Source of the DNA: a bacterium
GTDB lineage: Bacteria > Bacillota > Clostridia > Lachnospirales > Lachnospiraceae
Reading direction: 5' to 3'
DNA: 64,000 nucleotides
Assembly: GCA_004562915.1 (NCBI GenBank)
Contig: SFQZ01000003.1
Location: 1-64,000 of the forward strand
The translations under genes and the position numbers were made by a program. This document shows, piece after piece, positions 10,032 to 19,253 of this stretch. Each line of letters opens with the position of its first letter. The stretch's first letter is position 1. The notes under the pieces were generated by a model. That model had not been told where the DNA came from, searched no databases, and saw nothing but the letters and a program-made list of their open reading frames with translations.

Positions 10032-10146
10032 TACTCTCTCCCTCATCATATAAGATTTTTGTGCACCACATTTTCCTGCATCCATTATAGCGTGAATTCA
10101 GTGTCACGTAAAGAAATCTTAATGATTTGGTGAAAAAAGTCTCAAA

Positions 10147-11190
10147 TCAAACTGATGGTACAGTGTCATGAGCTGCTTTGACCATTGCCTGGACATTTTC
10201 CAACGGAGCTGCCGGAGGAAGATCACACCCCGGCATCATCACATAGCCACCTTCCAGACCTGCAATATCACCCAATTCTTTACAGGTCTGATATACTTTG
10301 TCCGACGTCATGGCCTGCATTACAGAAAACGGATCCATATTTCCAAAAATCGCATAATGTCCTCTTGCCGTTTCGAGCGCCTCTTTCAAATCTACTGCTG
10401 CCAGAGAAAATGCGGAAATGCCCGCCTCTTTCAACGGTTCAAGCCGCGCCTGTGTATTCCCACAGATATGTAAAATAATCGGAACATCATATTTTTTCAA
10501 TCTTCCGGTCACTTCTTTTATATACGGAAGCGCATATTCTTCAAACATCGACGGACTGATCAAGTCCCCTGATGCAACCGGATCTGCTATGAACACCGCA
10601 TCCGCTCCCCGGGCAATCTGTGATTCACATAATCTGACAACCAATTCCGTGGCAAACTCGAGCAAGGCAACGGTACCTTCCTCATCATCATACAGCTGCA
10701 TCATGAAATTCTGTACTCCCAGCATCATTCCTGCAAGAGTTAAAGGTGCAACGCTCACCGCGCAGACCAGCTTATCTTCACCGTAATACTTTTTCAATTT
10801 TTCCAGTAGTCCAAGACCAACCGCATATTCTTTTTTCTGTTCCAGCTGTTCACACAATTTATCAACATCATATTGCCGGAAATCATTGATTTCTTCCAAC
10901 GGAGTTTTTGTCACTTCAAAAGTCTCTCCTTTTCTGTCACATGAAACAATTCCACCCATGATTTCAAATAAAAAGTTGAATGCATGAATATTGGGATATA
11001 CAATATCTGACTGAAAATCATCAAAGGCTTTTTCTACAACCTCAGCTCCACCATCTTCCATTTCAAGCAACTCCCTGAAAGAGATGTTATTTTTTCTCAA
11101 AATCCAAACATATCCATCTAAAATTGCAACCGGAAGACGTGGGGTTTCTTCAAATCTCATACCTTTTAATACAATTTCTTTTCCTGTCAT
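10147..11190 (-). CDS. Uroporphyrinogen decarboxylase-like / MtaA-type corrinoid methyltransferase
   Basis: This 347-residue protein has the UroD TIM-barrel pattern. LHICGN (His and Cys) and GCDLPP (Cys) near the end match the zinc ligands of methylcobamide:thiol methyltransferases (MtaA/MtbA branch) rather than true haem enzymes. Typical members move methyl groups between corrinoid proteins and thiols or folate in demethylation pathways. No corrinoid protein or partner methyltransferase lies next to it, so the pathway is unresolved. A clear SD (AGGAGG) precedes the ATG. Confidence 0.8.
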   Translation of the reverse strand: MTGKEIVLKGMRFEETPRLPVAILDGYVWILRKNNISFRELLEMEDGGAEVVEKAFDDFQSDIVYPNIHAFNFLFEIMGGIVSCDRKGETFEVTKTPLEEINDFRQYDVDKLCEQLEQKKEYAVGLGLLEKLKKYYGEDKLVCAVSVAPLTLAGMMLGVQNFMMQLYDDEEGTVALLEFATELVVRLCESQIARGADAVFIADPVASGDLISPSMFEEYALPYIKEVTGRLKKYDVPIILHICGNTQARLEPLKEAGISAFSLAAVDLKEALETARGHYAIFGNMDPFSVMQAMTSDKVYQTCKELGDIAGLEGGYVMMPGCDLPPAAPLENVQAMVKAAHDTVPSV

Positions 11191-11357
11191 AATAGTTTCC
11201 TCCTGAAATAATTATGCTTTTACTTTACTATTATTCCTATCGTTATACTATGAATAAATTTAGGTATTTTGTACTTATTTTTGAATTGATCTGAAGCTCG
11301 ATTGTTGTACGTATGATTATATCGTGATAAAATGCTCCATAGAAAGAAGGAATTTTC

Positions 11358-12092
11358 ATGAAACATCTATTTCAAAATTGTACCGCAGCAATTATTTTTT
11401 CATTTCTTCTGTCATTTACCGGCTGCCAATCAAAAGAAGCTGATTTTTTAACAAACGCGAACTGGTGTTATTTTACGAACTGTGACGAAACCATCAGTTT
11501 TGGCGCTGACGGCAGCTATTGCTACTATTGTTCTTGTGGAAGCCCTGTGGGAGATTCTGATCTTTACGACAGTTATACATACGATGAAACCACATCGGAA
11601 ATCACCCTGTATCCGAAGGGAAAAGAAGATCATATTAAAGTACTGAGATATGAAAATGGCAGACTTTTACTGGAATTTACAGATGGCATCAAAGAGTTTT
11701 TCGATAGTGATGATCTTCAAATATCCAACGCTGTTCCCTGCCCTTACGTAGATGCTGACCAGTATATTGGTAATTATAGTTCCTGCACTGCCGTGTCAGA
11801 AAAAGACGGTCATATTTTTACAACCGCTCCTTCCGGCACCGACACCACTTCATCTGATTATCAAGCATACCTTCTACAAGAAACGCTCTCCAACGATGTC
11901 TCATTTTTTGAATGGAGTGTCCTATCACCCGAGTCCGATGAGAATAATATAACAACTCAAAGCTACGAGGAAGTGTCTTTTCAACAAGTTGAGGAAATCC
12001 TGAAAGATACCACTCAAACAGCTTTTGTATGGTACAACAATCATGCGGAAATTGAAAAGATTGTCTTTTATAACCAACTGCCTTGCGAATAA
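11358..12092 (+). CDS. Putative lipoprotein of unknown function
   Basis: This 244-residue protein has a lipoprotein signal (hydrophobic stretch, then LSFTGC with the lipidated Cys). The mature part is acidic and rich in Tyr, Ser and Asp, with several Cys residues in the first third. I recognise no domain. The SD GAAGGAA precedes the ATG. A possible promoter, TTGTTG-17 bp-TGATAA, lies in the divergent spacer shared with the methyltransferase gene. It probably sits on the outer face of the membrane. Confidence 0.65.
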   Translation: MKHLFQNCTAAIIFSFLLSFTGCQSKEADFLTNANWCYFTNCDETISFGADGSYCYYCSCGSPVGDSDLYDSYTYDETTSEITLYPKGKEDHIKVLRYENGRLLLEFTDGIKEFFDSDDLQISNAVPCPYVDADQYIGNYSSCTAVSEKDGHIFTTAPSGTDTTSSDYQAYLLQETLSNDVSFFEWSVLSPESDENNITTQSYEEVSFQQVEEILKDTTQTAFVWYNNHAEIEKIVFYNQLPCE

Positions 12093-12373
12093 CAGGGCAG
12101 TTAGTTCTGATTCTATTACACTTCAATCAGATGGTATTCTCTTGTTCCATATGCCAGTGAAGATGCTATCCATTTTAAAAAATATTCCTTAACAGACCTC
12201 TTTCTTACCTATTACGAAAAAATCTTTTCACAATATTTAAGATTTTGAAAAATATATGATTCTGATGTGTGACAAGATTTGTGCAAAATATTCCGCAAAG
12301 TTGTGCACATATTATTTAATTTCCTCATGCTATAATAAACGTGTTTATACCCTTGTAGAAATGGAGGCGGAAT

Positions 12374-13508
12374 ATGCTGTTATTCAGTGAATACTTGCGA
12401 GAACTTATGAAGGATAAGCAGATATCTGTTTCTTCCCTTGCTCGTTTAACGGGCATGGAGCGTACACACCTTTCCAAAGTATTGACTGGCTCAAGGACTC
12501 TTCCGTATCATGCCCTTGATGAATTGATCTATCATCTGCGGCTAACTCCATCGGAAGAAAAAAGGTTACGCTCCTATTATGATGACCAGTTTGAGAAGAA
12601 AGGGACACGTCATTCCCATGAACTGGTCGGAAAACTGTTTTGGAGTTCTTCTGTCGGATTTTGCCAATTTGCCTGTTATCCAGACAACACTATCATCCGT
12701 ACTACTATTATGACAACAATATTTCCACACATTATACTGATCCATTCCCATACTTTCTCATAACACACAGTTGTGTGGTATGTCTGTCAGAAGATGGCGC
12801 ATGTGCAATGCTGCTGCGCAGTCCGGATTCAATCGCTTATTACCGGCGGCATTTTCAGTCATTGATCACCTCATGCTACAGCTTGATCCAATATACCAGT
12901 AATCCGTTGGAAATTCTTGAATCCTATCAGCGGTGCACGGAACCGGATGGATTCTATATGGCAATGGATCAACCCTGTTTCGCTCGTTTTTATTCAGACG
13001 AGTTTATCTTATCCCACATACGGCAGGGGCTGACCGGTTATGAACAAATATTACAGGCAGCAAAGGAACGTTTTTCTCTCCAAATGGTATCTCACTTCTA
13101 CACCATTTTTTCAGAAGCCGGATTAAACGTTTTATGATAGATGGGACTTTGGATGATTACCCGGTTGAAATTGTTACTCCATTTACCCCGGAAGAACGTC
13201 GCTGGCTGATGCGTGAATTAGCAGAAGCAATTCGCTCCGGAAATGTAACCGGATATATTTTCAGAGAAAATGTATTCCCTGACTATCTTTCCATGTGTAC
13301 TTCTGCTGAACAGGGTATCGGTTTTTTTACCACAAGACAATTTCCTTTATCTGACGGTCTCTGTTCCGTCTGGATCAAAGAGCCAAATCTAAGCAGGGCA
13401 TTTCATAGTTGGATGACCTATCTTCCTGGAAGTCCTCTGACACTGACAGCAACGGAAACTGCCGATATATTGGAAAAATTGTCTCATAATATTTATGAAT
13501 CAACTTAA
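12374..13508 (+). pseudogene. XRE-family regulator broken by two frameshifts
   Basis: The gene starts well (GGAGGCGGAAT before ATG) with a Cro/C1-type HTH (SVSSLARLTGMERTHLSKVL). The protein then continues through three frames. Frame one decays after about residue 95 near 12640-12700. A second frame carries the middle (SCVVCLSEDGACAMLLRSP to FSEAG) to 13137. A third carries IKRFMIDGTLDDYPVEI onward to 13508. The segments join smoothly if single-base errors are removed near 12650 and 13120. I read it as one ~375-residue sensor-regulator gene now inactive. Sequencing error is possible but less likely for two events. Confidence 0.7.
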
Positions 13509-13525
13509 TAGGGAGGAATTACGTA

Positions 13526-13948
13526 ATGGATATGAATCAACTTGCAAAATTATTTAGTGAACTCTGTATGATGTTTGCCCTTCTGGGTCTGATACTTTAT
13601 CTGCCTTTGAAACCTCATTGGAGCAAGATTTTTTCCTTCTGGGATGGATTACTGCTATACTGTGGAATCGGTGCCCCAATACTTTATATTTATTTGTTCA
13701 GTCTTGATTTTGAAGTTGGCATCGGAGCCATTTTAACAGGTATCATTGTGGGCGGTGGTTTTGCAATCGCCGGTCTGGTAACACTCATCAAATGTTGGAC
13801 CCGGTGCGGCAATTTACTGGAAGCAATCTTCCTGCCTTTTATCATGCTAATGATGGTCGGTGTTTTTTGTCTGGGGCTGTTGTGCCTATTGCTTGCTTTA
13901 GTTGGGATCTTCCAGAGACCCTACCTGACCTGGGATAGTTTTGAATAA
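13526..13948 (+). CDS. Small integral membrane protein, unknown
   Basis: This 140-residue protein has four strongly hydrophobic segments (about residues 10-27, 40-58, 65-86 and 100-126) and few charged residues. An AGGGAGG-type SD lies just before the ATG. It follows the broken XRE gene by 17 bp, so the two were likely one operon. I recognise no family. Confidence 0.6.
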   Translation: MDMNQLAKLFSELCMMFALLGLILYLPLKPHWSKIFSFWDGLLLYCGIGAPILYIYLFSLDFEVGIGAILTGIIVGGGFAIAGLVTLIKCWTRCGNLLEAIFLPFIMLMMVGVFCLGLLCLLLALVGIFQRPYLTWDSFE

Positions 13949-13984
13949 TGATTCGTTGCCGTTTATTATTACCAAAGGCTTAGA

Positions 13985-14590
13985 AGTCTAAACATTAAAA
14001 CCAGCGGTTGTGTTCCGGAAGATTTTACTGTTGCCTTTGACAGAATCCATACTGCCTATCCGGATGCTCAAATTCTGTATCTCGCCTATTCCGCAGTTAC
14101 TACCTGTTCCTATCAGAGTGCTCAAATTGCTGCTGAAGGCCGTGATTATATCAAAAGTCTTGACACCAGACAGGTGTCAGCCGGTCAGTATGTGGTTGTC
14201 GTAACCATGGCAAGGCTTCTTCGTGAACATCCAGAATGGACCATTGACGAGGCTCTGACAGCTGCACAGTCTTTATCCGACCAGGTACATATGTGCTTCG
14301 TACCCGATACTCTTGAATTCTTAAGAGCCGGCGGAAGAGTCAGCAATGCCACTGCCATCTGCGGAACGCTGTTAAAAATCCATCCCTGTATTGAAATTCT
14401 GAATGGCTATCTGAAAGCCACCAAAAAACAGCGGGGAAACATGAAAAAAATAGTTCCCCGGCTGATTTCAGACTATATATCAGAGCAGAATCTTGACAAA
14501 GAAGAACTCTGGCTGATCCAGACACCGGGATTATCCGAAGAAATCATGAAAGTGGCTGAACAGACCGCCTATGATAAAAAATATGGATAG
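13985..14590 (+). pseudogene. DegV-family (fatty-acid-binding) protein fragment
   Basis: The frame is open from about 13985 and reads TSGCVPEDFTVAFDRI, then the DegV core with LAYSAVTTCSYQSAQIAAE and FVPDTLEFLRAGGRVSNATA. DegV proteins bind fatty acids and feed the FakA/FakB kinase. The first ~80 residues are missing, with no start codon near a ribosome site. The last ~50 residues, including the conserved G-P-G-A region, are also missing, the frame ending at QTAYDKKYG. It is a remnant truncated at both ends. Confidence 0.75.
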
Positions 14591-14606
14591 CCCCCTCACG
14601 GCAGTT

Positions 14607-14990
14607 TTACAGATACTGTGTATACTCCAGTCTTTCCCTGTTGGGACCTTCTGTCAGGAAATATTTGATACCTTTATCCCAGAACGGCAGGAAAGTGATT
14701 TCCTCCAAGATCTTCACGCCAAGACCTGTAATATGCTCATAGGCGGCATCAATATCCAGCACATTCATGGCGATATGATCTACCACGCCTGTGACCTCGG
14801 AAACCTGATCTGATTCATACGTCTCAATGATCAGATCCTTCCATTTCAGAAAAGCTACCCTGTTCTTTCCGTTCATTGTCTCATATACCAGTTCAAAACC
14901 CATCATCTGATAATAAGCGATGGTTTTATCAATATCCTTTGTGGGGATTCCCAGATGCTGCAGTCCTGTCAGATTATCTTTCCATTCCAT
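14607..14990 (-). CDS. VOC/glyoxalase-family protein
   Basis: This 127-residue protein has two beta-alpha-beta-beta-beta units of the vicinal oxygen chelate fold. LQHLGIPTKDIDKTIAYYQMMGF opens the first and VDHIAMNVLDIDAAYEHI the second, with metal-ligand-like His in each half and a terminal Glu in ERLEYTQ. The substrate cannot be named. I chose the ATG at 14990 because AAAAGGAG lies eight bases upstream. It stands alone among decayed genes. Confidence 0.8.
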   Translation of the reverse strand: MEWKDNLTGLQHLGIPTKDIDKTIAYYQMMGFELVYETMNGKNRVAFLKWKDLIIETYESDQVSEVTGVVDHIAMNVLDIDAAYEHITGLGVKILEEITFLPFWDKGIKYFLTEGPNRERLEYTQYL

Positions 14991-15100
14991 AGTAATTCTC
15001 CTTTTTCTCTTTTCTTGTGCCGGCATATGGCAAATATCTGTTGTTATATGAAGTATACCATATTTACAAGGATATGGATAGACAGGAGGCGAAGTTATAG

Positions 15101-15445
15101 TCAACATTTCCGATTGCAATTTCCGAATGCAATCATGTCATCATTTTCAGCTACATAAATTCCTTCTTTTCCGTCTGTTTCCAGTATACATGTGTCTCTT
15201 GAAGAAGGTAATTCCGGCAAATATGCCACACCATCAAACACGGATCTTTACATATGTATATTGTCTCGTACCATAGCGGTCGAATAAAACAACCATATTT
15301 CCGGGCATGGGATCATGTTTTTCTAAAATGGTAATCGCAATTGCCATATCAAGTTCTGCCGCCAGTCTTTCAAACTCTTTTTCAAACTCTCCATCTGCCG
15401 GAACAGCCATACGATTTAGTTCTTCTATAACTGGTTGTGCACCCG
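15101..15445 (-). pseudogene. Carbon-nitrogen hydrolase (nitrilase superfamily) remnant
   Basis: Reading the minus strand, 15425-15255 encodes DGEFEKEFERLAAELDMAIA followed by ITILEK and a DRYGTRQYTYVK segment. This is the typical N-half region of a nitrilase around the catalytic Glu-Lys area. A stop follows. In another frame 15238-15101 gives FDGVAYLPELPSSRDTCILE and EGIYVAEND, which match the family's C-terminal part. The middle, with the catalytic Lys and Cys, is deleted. Recognition is by pattern only; no start or full frame survives. Confidence 0.6.
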
Positions 15446-15544
15446 GAACCTATAAAGCTCTTTTCATAGAAACATTTATACTTATACATTTCGTACTTTT
15501 GACATGCTTAGTAATCAACGATAATTCTCTCATCAAACAGTTCT

Positions 15545-15823
15545 TTACTCCTGCTTTACCATACAATACCCAATTCCAACATGGGTCTGAATACACTTAT
15601 TTAAACTGTCTTTCTTTTCTATCTTTTTTCTTACAGTTGCCACGTGAACCCTGAGTGAAGCAATATCTCCCTCCAGAGAACTTCCCCATATTTCCTTTGT
15701 GATGTGGGTATGGGTCAGAACTCTCTTTTTGATAGTTACACCTTTGCAATAATACAGCTTACACCGAATATTCTGTCCATACTTGTTGATTTCAAAATAT
15801 TTTTCCAAAATTAGCATCTCCAA
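15545..15823 (-). pseudogene. KdpE/OmpR-type response regulator remnant (DNA-binding domain only)
   Basis: The C-terminal part reads VLTHTHITKEIWGSSLEGD, then LRVHVATVRKKIE and THVGIGYCM. This is the winged-helix effector domain of KdpE-like regulators. The receiver domain and the start of the winged helix are absent, and the first ~30 residues (MEMLILEKYF...) do not fit the family. It lies just beyond the left end of the mobile element. Confidence 0.65.
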
Positions 15824-15892
15824 TTTCTATAACAAAATCCGTATGACATCCAATATTATCAAAAACATCGGAAATAGGTGGTTTTTCACACT

Positions 15893-17569
15893 TTATTTCT
15901 CTACCCTTGACATCAAGACAACCGTCTCGAGCATTGCTTCATTTTCCAAGGGCAGTTCTTTCACTTCCTCGCCGTTCACAGGAACGGGAAAATTGAAGAC
16001 AATATTCTTGATCCAGCAGCCGTCCTTCCGCTTTTCCGGGAACAGTTCAATCCGCTCAATAAATGCTTTCATGAACTCTTTCTGCTCCGCTTCTGTTGCG
16101 GAATTGTAGACTTCATCAAAGGCAAGTAAAAGCTGATAGATGTTATCCCCGGAAATCTTCTCCTGCCGGATGCTTCTGATCTGGCTCTGGACTTCCTCAA
16201 TCTGAATCTCGATATCCTCTATTTTACCATACTGTTCATCGTAACGGCGCTGTAAATCCAAAATTTTTCGGTCATAATACGGGTCAGTCACATCCAGGGT
16301 GTCCATCTGCCGCTCCAGCCGGGATTTTGTTCCCAACGCCTGCCGGAGCTGTGTCTGCAACGCCTCCAGCCGCTTTTCCATATCTGCCGTATCAACAGCG
16401 GTGCCGATCTTCTCTTTGATGGCCTCAGAAAAACGAGGGTCTTTGACCATGGCGGATATGATATTCGCCACCATCTGATTCATTTCCGTCTGCTCAATAT
16501 TGATGCGGAAGGTACACTCATGGCCTGTCGGCGTGACCGTGTTCTTGCAGTAGTAGTAATACCGGGTCTTTCTGTCCTTGCTGTGCGCTTTGGCGATATT
16601 CCCATACAGGCTCTTACCGCAGCAGGGGCATTTCAAAATGCCGGACAGGATATGGGCATGATCCGGGTCATTGACCTTCTCCCGCCGGTAGGAATTTGCC
16701 CGCCGTTTCTCCTGTGCAAGGTTCCAATCTTCCTCAGAGATAATCGCTTCGTGCTGTCCCTCATAAACAGGAAATTCCGACTGTTCCACCACATGCATCT
16801 CATTCCGTGTTCCCAGCTTCTTTTCTGTTCTGCGCCTGCCGTATGCGATCTTGCCGGTATAAACAGGATTATCCAGCACATCCTTCACAAAATCTCTGGA
16901 AAAGCCCGGGATGGTATTGTTCTGGCGGAGCTTCTTCACATAACCATGGCTGTTCAGATACTTTGCCACACCGGCAACGCCGTCGTTGGTATGAATATAA
17001 CGATCATAGATTACACGAATCACTTCCGCTTCGTCCTCAGCAATCAGTAGCTGTCCGTTTTCCAGCCGGTATCCATAGGGAGCAAAGCCGCCGTTCCATT
17101 TGCCCTCACGGGCTTTCTGCTCACGCCCCGCCATGGTCTGTGTCCGGATGTTTTCACGTTCGATTTCAGCGACGGCGGAGAGAACAGAGATCATCAGCTT
17201 GCCGGAATCCTTGGAGCTGTCAATGCCATCTTCCACGCAAATCAGATTGACACCAAAATCCTGCATCAACTGCAAAGAGTTCAGCACATCAGCGGCATTT
17301 CTGCCGAAGCGGGACAGCTTGAACACCAGCACATAATCAACGCCGTCTTTTCCTTCCTGAATGTCGTTTAGCATCCGCTGGAACTCCAACCGCCCCTGGA
17401 TATTCTTTCCGGAAAACCCTTCATCGGAGTATTCCCCGACAACAGCCATGTCCTCATATTCCGCATACTTCCGCAGCTTGTCCCGCTGGGCATCCAAGCT
17501 GTAACCATCCACCTGCATAGAGGTGGACACTCTCGTATACAGATAACACTTAGTCCGTTTCTTCTTCAT
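15893..17569 (-). CDS. Large serine recombinase (integrase of the mobile element)
   Basis: This 558-residue TnpX/phage-type serine recombinase has an N-terminal resolvase domain with the nucleophile in YTRVSTSMQVDGYSLDAQ. A 'recombinase' domain follows, then a zinc ribbon (LKCPCCGKSL...YYYCKN) and a coiled coil near residues 390-480. The start at ATG 17569 has AAAGGAG eight bases upstream; the frame also opens at a GTG three codons earlier. The last 11 residues (ETVVLMSRVEK) equal the usual C-terminus of RlmD and derive from the attachment site. The start overlaps the HTH gene, so the two are co-expressed. It would catalyse integration and excision. Confidence 0.93.
   Translation of the reverse strand: MKKKRTKCYLYTRVSTSMQVDGYSLDAQRDKLRKYAEYEDMAVVGEYSDEGFSGKNIQGRLEFQRMLNDIQEGKDGVDYVLVFKLSRFGRNAADVLNSLQLMQDFGVNLICVEDGIDSSKDSGKLMISVLSAVAEIERENIRTQTMAGREQKAREGKWNGGFAPYGYRLENGQLLIAEDEAEVIRVIYDRYIHTNDGVAGVAKYLNSHGYVKKLRQNNTIPGFSRDFVKDVLDNPVYTGKIAYGRRRTEKKLGTRNEMHVVEQSEFPVYEGQHEAIISEEDWNLAQEKRRANSYRREKVNDPDHAHILSGILKCPCCGKSLYGNIAKAHSKDRKTRYYYYCKNTVTPTGHECTFRINIEQTEMNQMVANIISAMVKDPRFSEAIKEKIGTAVDTADMEKRLEALQTQLRQALGTKSRLERQMDTLDVTDPYYDRKILDLQRRYDEQYGKIEDIEIQIEEVQSQIRSIRQEKISGDNIYQLLLAFDEVYNSATEAEQKEFMKAFIERIELFPEKRKDGCWIKNIVFNFPVPVNGEEVKELPLENEAMLETVVLMSRVEK
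15914..15928. repeat. Left attachment-site copy (att core)
   Basis: CAAGACAACCGTCTC is identical to the copy at 27093-27107. On the minus strand it encodes ETVVL, here followed by MSRVEK and a stop, which matches the normal end of an RlmD protein. ACCCTTG also occurs just outside both copies, with a one-base length difference. Confidence 0.8.
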
Positions 17570-17807
17570 GGCCGCCACTCCTTTCCACAGTCGGATCAGC
17601 CGGGCATTCTTCCGATATCGGCTCTTTCATCAAGCCCTCGTTGCGGATATAATATTCCAGAAGCCGAAGCACATACTCCGGGGCATGACGGTTGTCCAAC
17701 TCCCATTCCGTGACAGTACGGTAGGGAATCTGGAAATATTTACAGAACTCTTTGCGGTTCATGCCGGTACTTTCCCGCAGTTCTCTGATTTTGCTTCTGC
17801 AATCCAT
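17550..17807 (-). CDS. Small helix-turn-helix regulator upstream of the recombinase
   Basis: This 85-residue protein contains a Cro/C1-like HTH (RELRESTGMNRKEFCKYFQIP and RTVTEWELDNRHAPEY), a type common in Firmicute mobile elements. I chose ATG 17807 because GGAG lies about nine bases upstream. The gene overlaps the recombinase start, and its promoter is framed by a perfect 13-bp inverted repeat. It is therefore a plausible autoregulator that limits recombinase expression (inference). Confidence 0.75.
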   Translation of the reverse strand: MDCRSKIRELRESTGMNRKEFCKYFQIPYRTVTEWELDNRHAPEYVLRLLEYYIRNEGLMKEPISEECPADPTVERSGGHEEETD

Positions 17808-17833
17808 TTTTCTTTTCTCCATAAACAAAAAAA

Positions 17834-17884
17834 TACACGTTGCGTACTTATTATAGCATACCGCCAATAAATACGCAACGTGTA
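17834..17884 (-). promoter_or_regulatory. Promoter enclosed by a perfect 13-bp inverted repeat
   Basis: TACACGTTGCGTA (17834-17846) and TACGCAACGTGTA (17872-17884) are exact inverted copies 25 bp apart. On the minus strand the distal arm contains a -35 TTGCGT, 17 bp follow, then a -10 TATAAT, and the other arm covers the start region. A dimer bound at each arm, or a loop, would block RNA polymerase. It drives the HTH-recombinase pair. Confidence 0.75.
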
Positions 17885-17897
17885 AATCCATATTTTC

Positions 17898-18062
17898 TTA
17901 CGCAGCTTTCTTAAAATGTTGCTGCGGTAATTCTTCCTCGCAGGCTTTCTTCTCCTGCTGCTTCAGCACCTGCAGCCCATATCGCTGCATCAGCCTTGCC
18001 ATCACATCAATACAGCGGTCAAATGCCGCATTATCCTTTGCGTTATCATAATACTTCTTCAA
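17898..18062 (-). CDS. Small element protein with TTG start, unknown
   Basis: This 54-residue basic protein (KKYYDNAKDNAAFDRCIDVM, then ...RYGLQVLKQQEKKACEEELP) is probably all helical. The TTG at 18062 has AAAGGAG at good spacing and overlaps the end of the relaxase gene by 17 bp. No ATG is available, so automated callers may miss it or extend it wrongly. I recognise no family. Position and coupling suggest a role with mobilization. Confidence 0.55.
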   Translation of the reverse strand: MKKYYDNAKDNAAFDRCIDVMARLMQRYGLQVLKQQEKKACEEELPQQHFKKAA

Positions 18063-19032
18063 TAGGCCGCTCCTTTCTTGCGTGATCGCCCTGTGTGTAC
18101 CAATCCAGCACTTCCGGCGGAATTCGCTCCAATATGCTGATCGCCGCCTCATAATCCCTGCGGAGCTGGCTGTCCTGCAACTTTTTCAGCACGCTCTTCT
18201 CCTGCGCCGCATCGAGCGATTCCGCCAACTGGCTGTTTTTCTTTTTCAGTCGCTTGTTTTCAGCCGCAGTTTGGGTAAACGCCACGTTGTACTTGGTCAG
18301 CAGCGTCTGCATTTTCTCTACGGCAGGGATATAGCCATCCAGCAGCTTGCCGATTTCCTCAGCCCTGCTTTTGGCATTAAAGGGATTGATTCCGGCCAGA
18401 ATCCCCTCCAGCTTCTCTTTCTGCTTGGTCAGTCGGGTCATTTCCTTGAACACTCTGGGCGGGATGTGGTCACGTCCCGTCTGGCTGGCACTCTCGCCAC
18501 GCTCAAGATCCGGATATTTTTTGACCATGTGTTTCCAGAACTCATCCTGCCACCAGGTCAGCTTTTTCTTGTTGCCGACAATATCTTTGGCGCTGAGCCG
18601 CTGATCCTCGGTCAGAGGGACAAAAGAAAGGTGCATATGGGGCGTTTTTTCGTCCATATGCACCACGGCAGATATGATTGTATCTTTGGATTGATGACTC
18701 CCAATGAAGGTAAGGGCTTCTTCAAAAAACGCTCTGATTTCCGCCCGTTTCTTACCCTTGAAGAACTCCGGGCTGGCGGTGACCAACGCCTCCACGACCC
18801 GGACGCTGTCCTTTCTGGTACGGCATCCGGCGGCTACGATTTGCCGCTCTGCCTCCGCCCGGTATTTCTGATAGGGCTGAATGAGGTGAAAATTATACTT
18901 ACTCCGGCCGGTGTCCACATCGGGATTGCTGGCATATTTTTCTTTGGTTCGCTCATTATGGGCTTCAATATTGCCGATCTCCGGTCCCTTATACTTGGCA
19001 AACCGTAGAATCGCATGCTGTGCTTTTTCCAT
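18046..19032 (-). CDS. mobV: MobV-family relaxase (Pre/Mob plasmid recombination enzyme)
   Basis: This 328-residue protein has the N-terminal MobV relaxase motifs: HNER (motif I), YNFHLI (motif II) and HMDEKTPHMHLSFVPL (the metal-binding H-x-D-E-x-T-P-H-x-H motif III). A coiled-coil C-terminal half follows. MobV enzymes nick one DNA strand at oriT and pilot it into a recipient using another element's transfer machinery. The start overlaps the preceding gene's stop as TAATG. Confidence 0.92.
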   Translation of the reverse strand: MEKAQHAILRFAKYKGPEIGNIEAHNERTKEKYASNPDVDTGRSKYNFHLIQPYQKYRAEAERQIVAAGCRTRKDSVRVVEALVTASPEFFKGKKRAEIRAFFEEALTFIGSHQSKDTIISAVVHMDEKTPHMHLSFVPLTEDQRLSAKDIVGNKKKLTWWQDEFWKHMVKKYPDLERGESASQTGRDHIPPRVFKEMTRLTKQKEKLEGILAGINPFNAKSRAEEIGKLLDGYIPAVEKMQTLLTKYNVAFTQTAAENKRLKKKNSQLAESLDAAQEKSVLKKLQDSQLRRDYEAAISILERIPPEVLDWYTQGDHARKERPIEEVL

Positions 19033-19253
19033 TACACATCCCTCCGCTTCTGCCAGACCAGATCATAGCCAAGTACATCGGCGAGCTGGACGGCTTCCTT
19101 GTATCGCAGGGATTCCCGCTGCAACTTCGCTGACAGATTGGACACGCTGTCGCTCCATCCATATTCGTCAGCCAACAGATCAACGACCTCCTGCATGGTA
19201 AATCCGGCACGGACAATCTGTGCCTTGATTTCATTTCTAATATTGGACTGCAT
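19032..19253 (-). CDS. Small HTH-like protein upstream of the relaxase
   Basis: This 73-residue protein (NEIKAQIVRAGFTMQEVVDL, then LSAKLQRESLRYKEAVQLAD and LGYDLVW) has the pattern of a degenerate Cro-like HTH often found in phage and mobilizable elements. AGGAGG lies before the ATG. Translation is coupled to mobV through TAATG. It could be an oriT accessory or a transcription factor; I cannot tell which. Confidence 0.7.
   Translation of the reverse strand: MQSNIRNEIKAQIVRAGFTMQEVVDLLADEYGWSDSVSNLSAKLQRESLRYKEAVQLADVLGYDLVWQKRRDV

Noticed and set aside
15307-15654. 115-aa plus-strand frame as a gene
   Set aside because: It is antisense to the nitrilase and KdpE remnants, which explain the sequence better.
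18082-19008. 308-aa open frame on the plus strand across the relaxase gene
   Set aside because: GC-rich antisense shadow of mobV, which has full relaxase motifs; no start signal.
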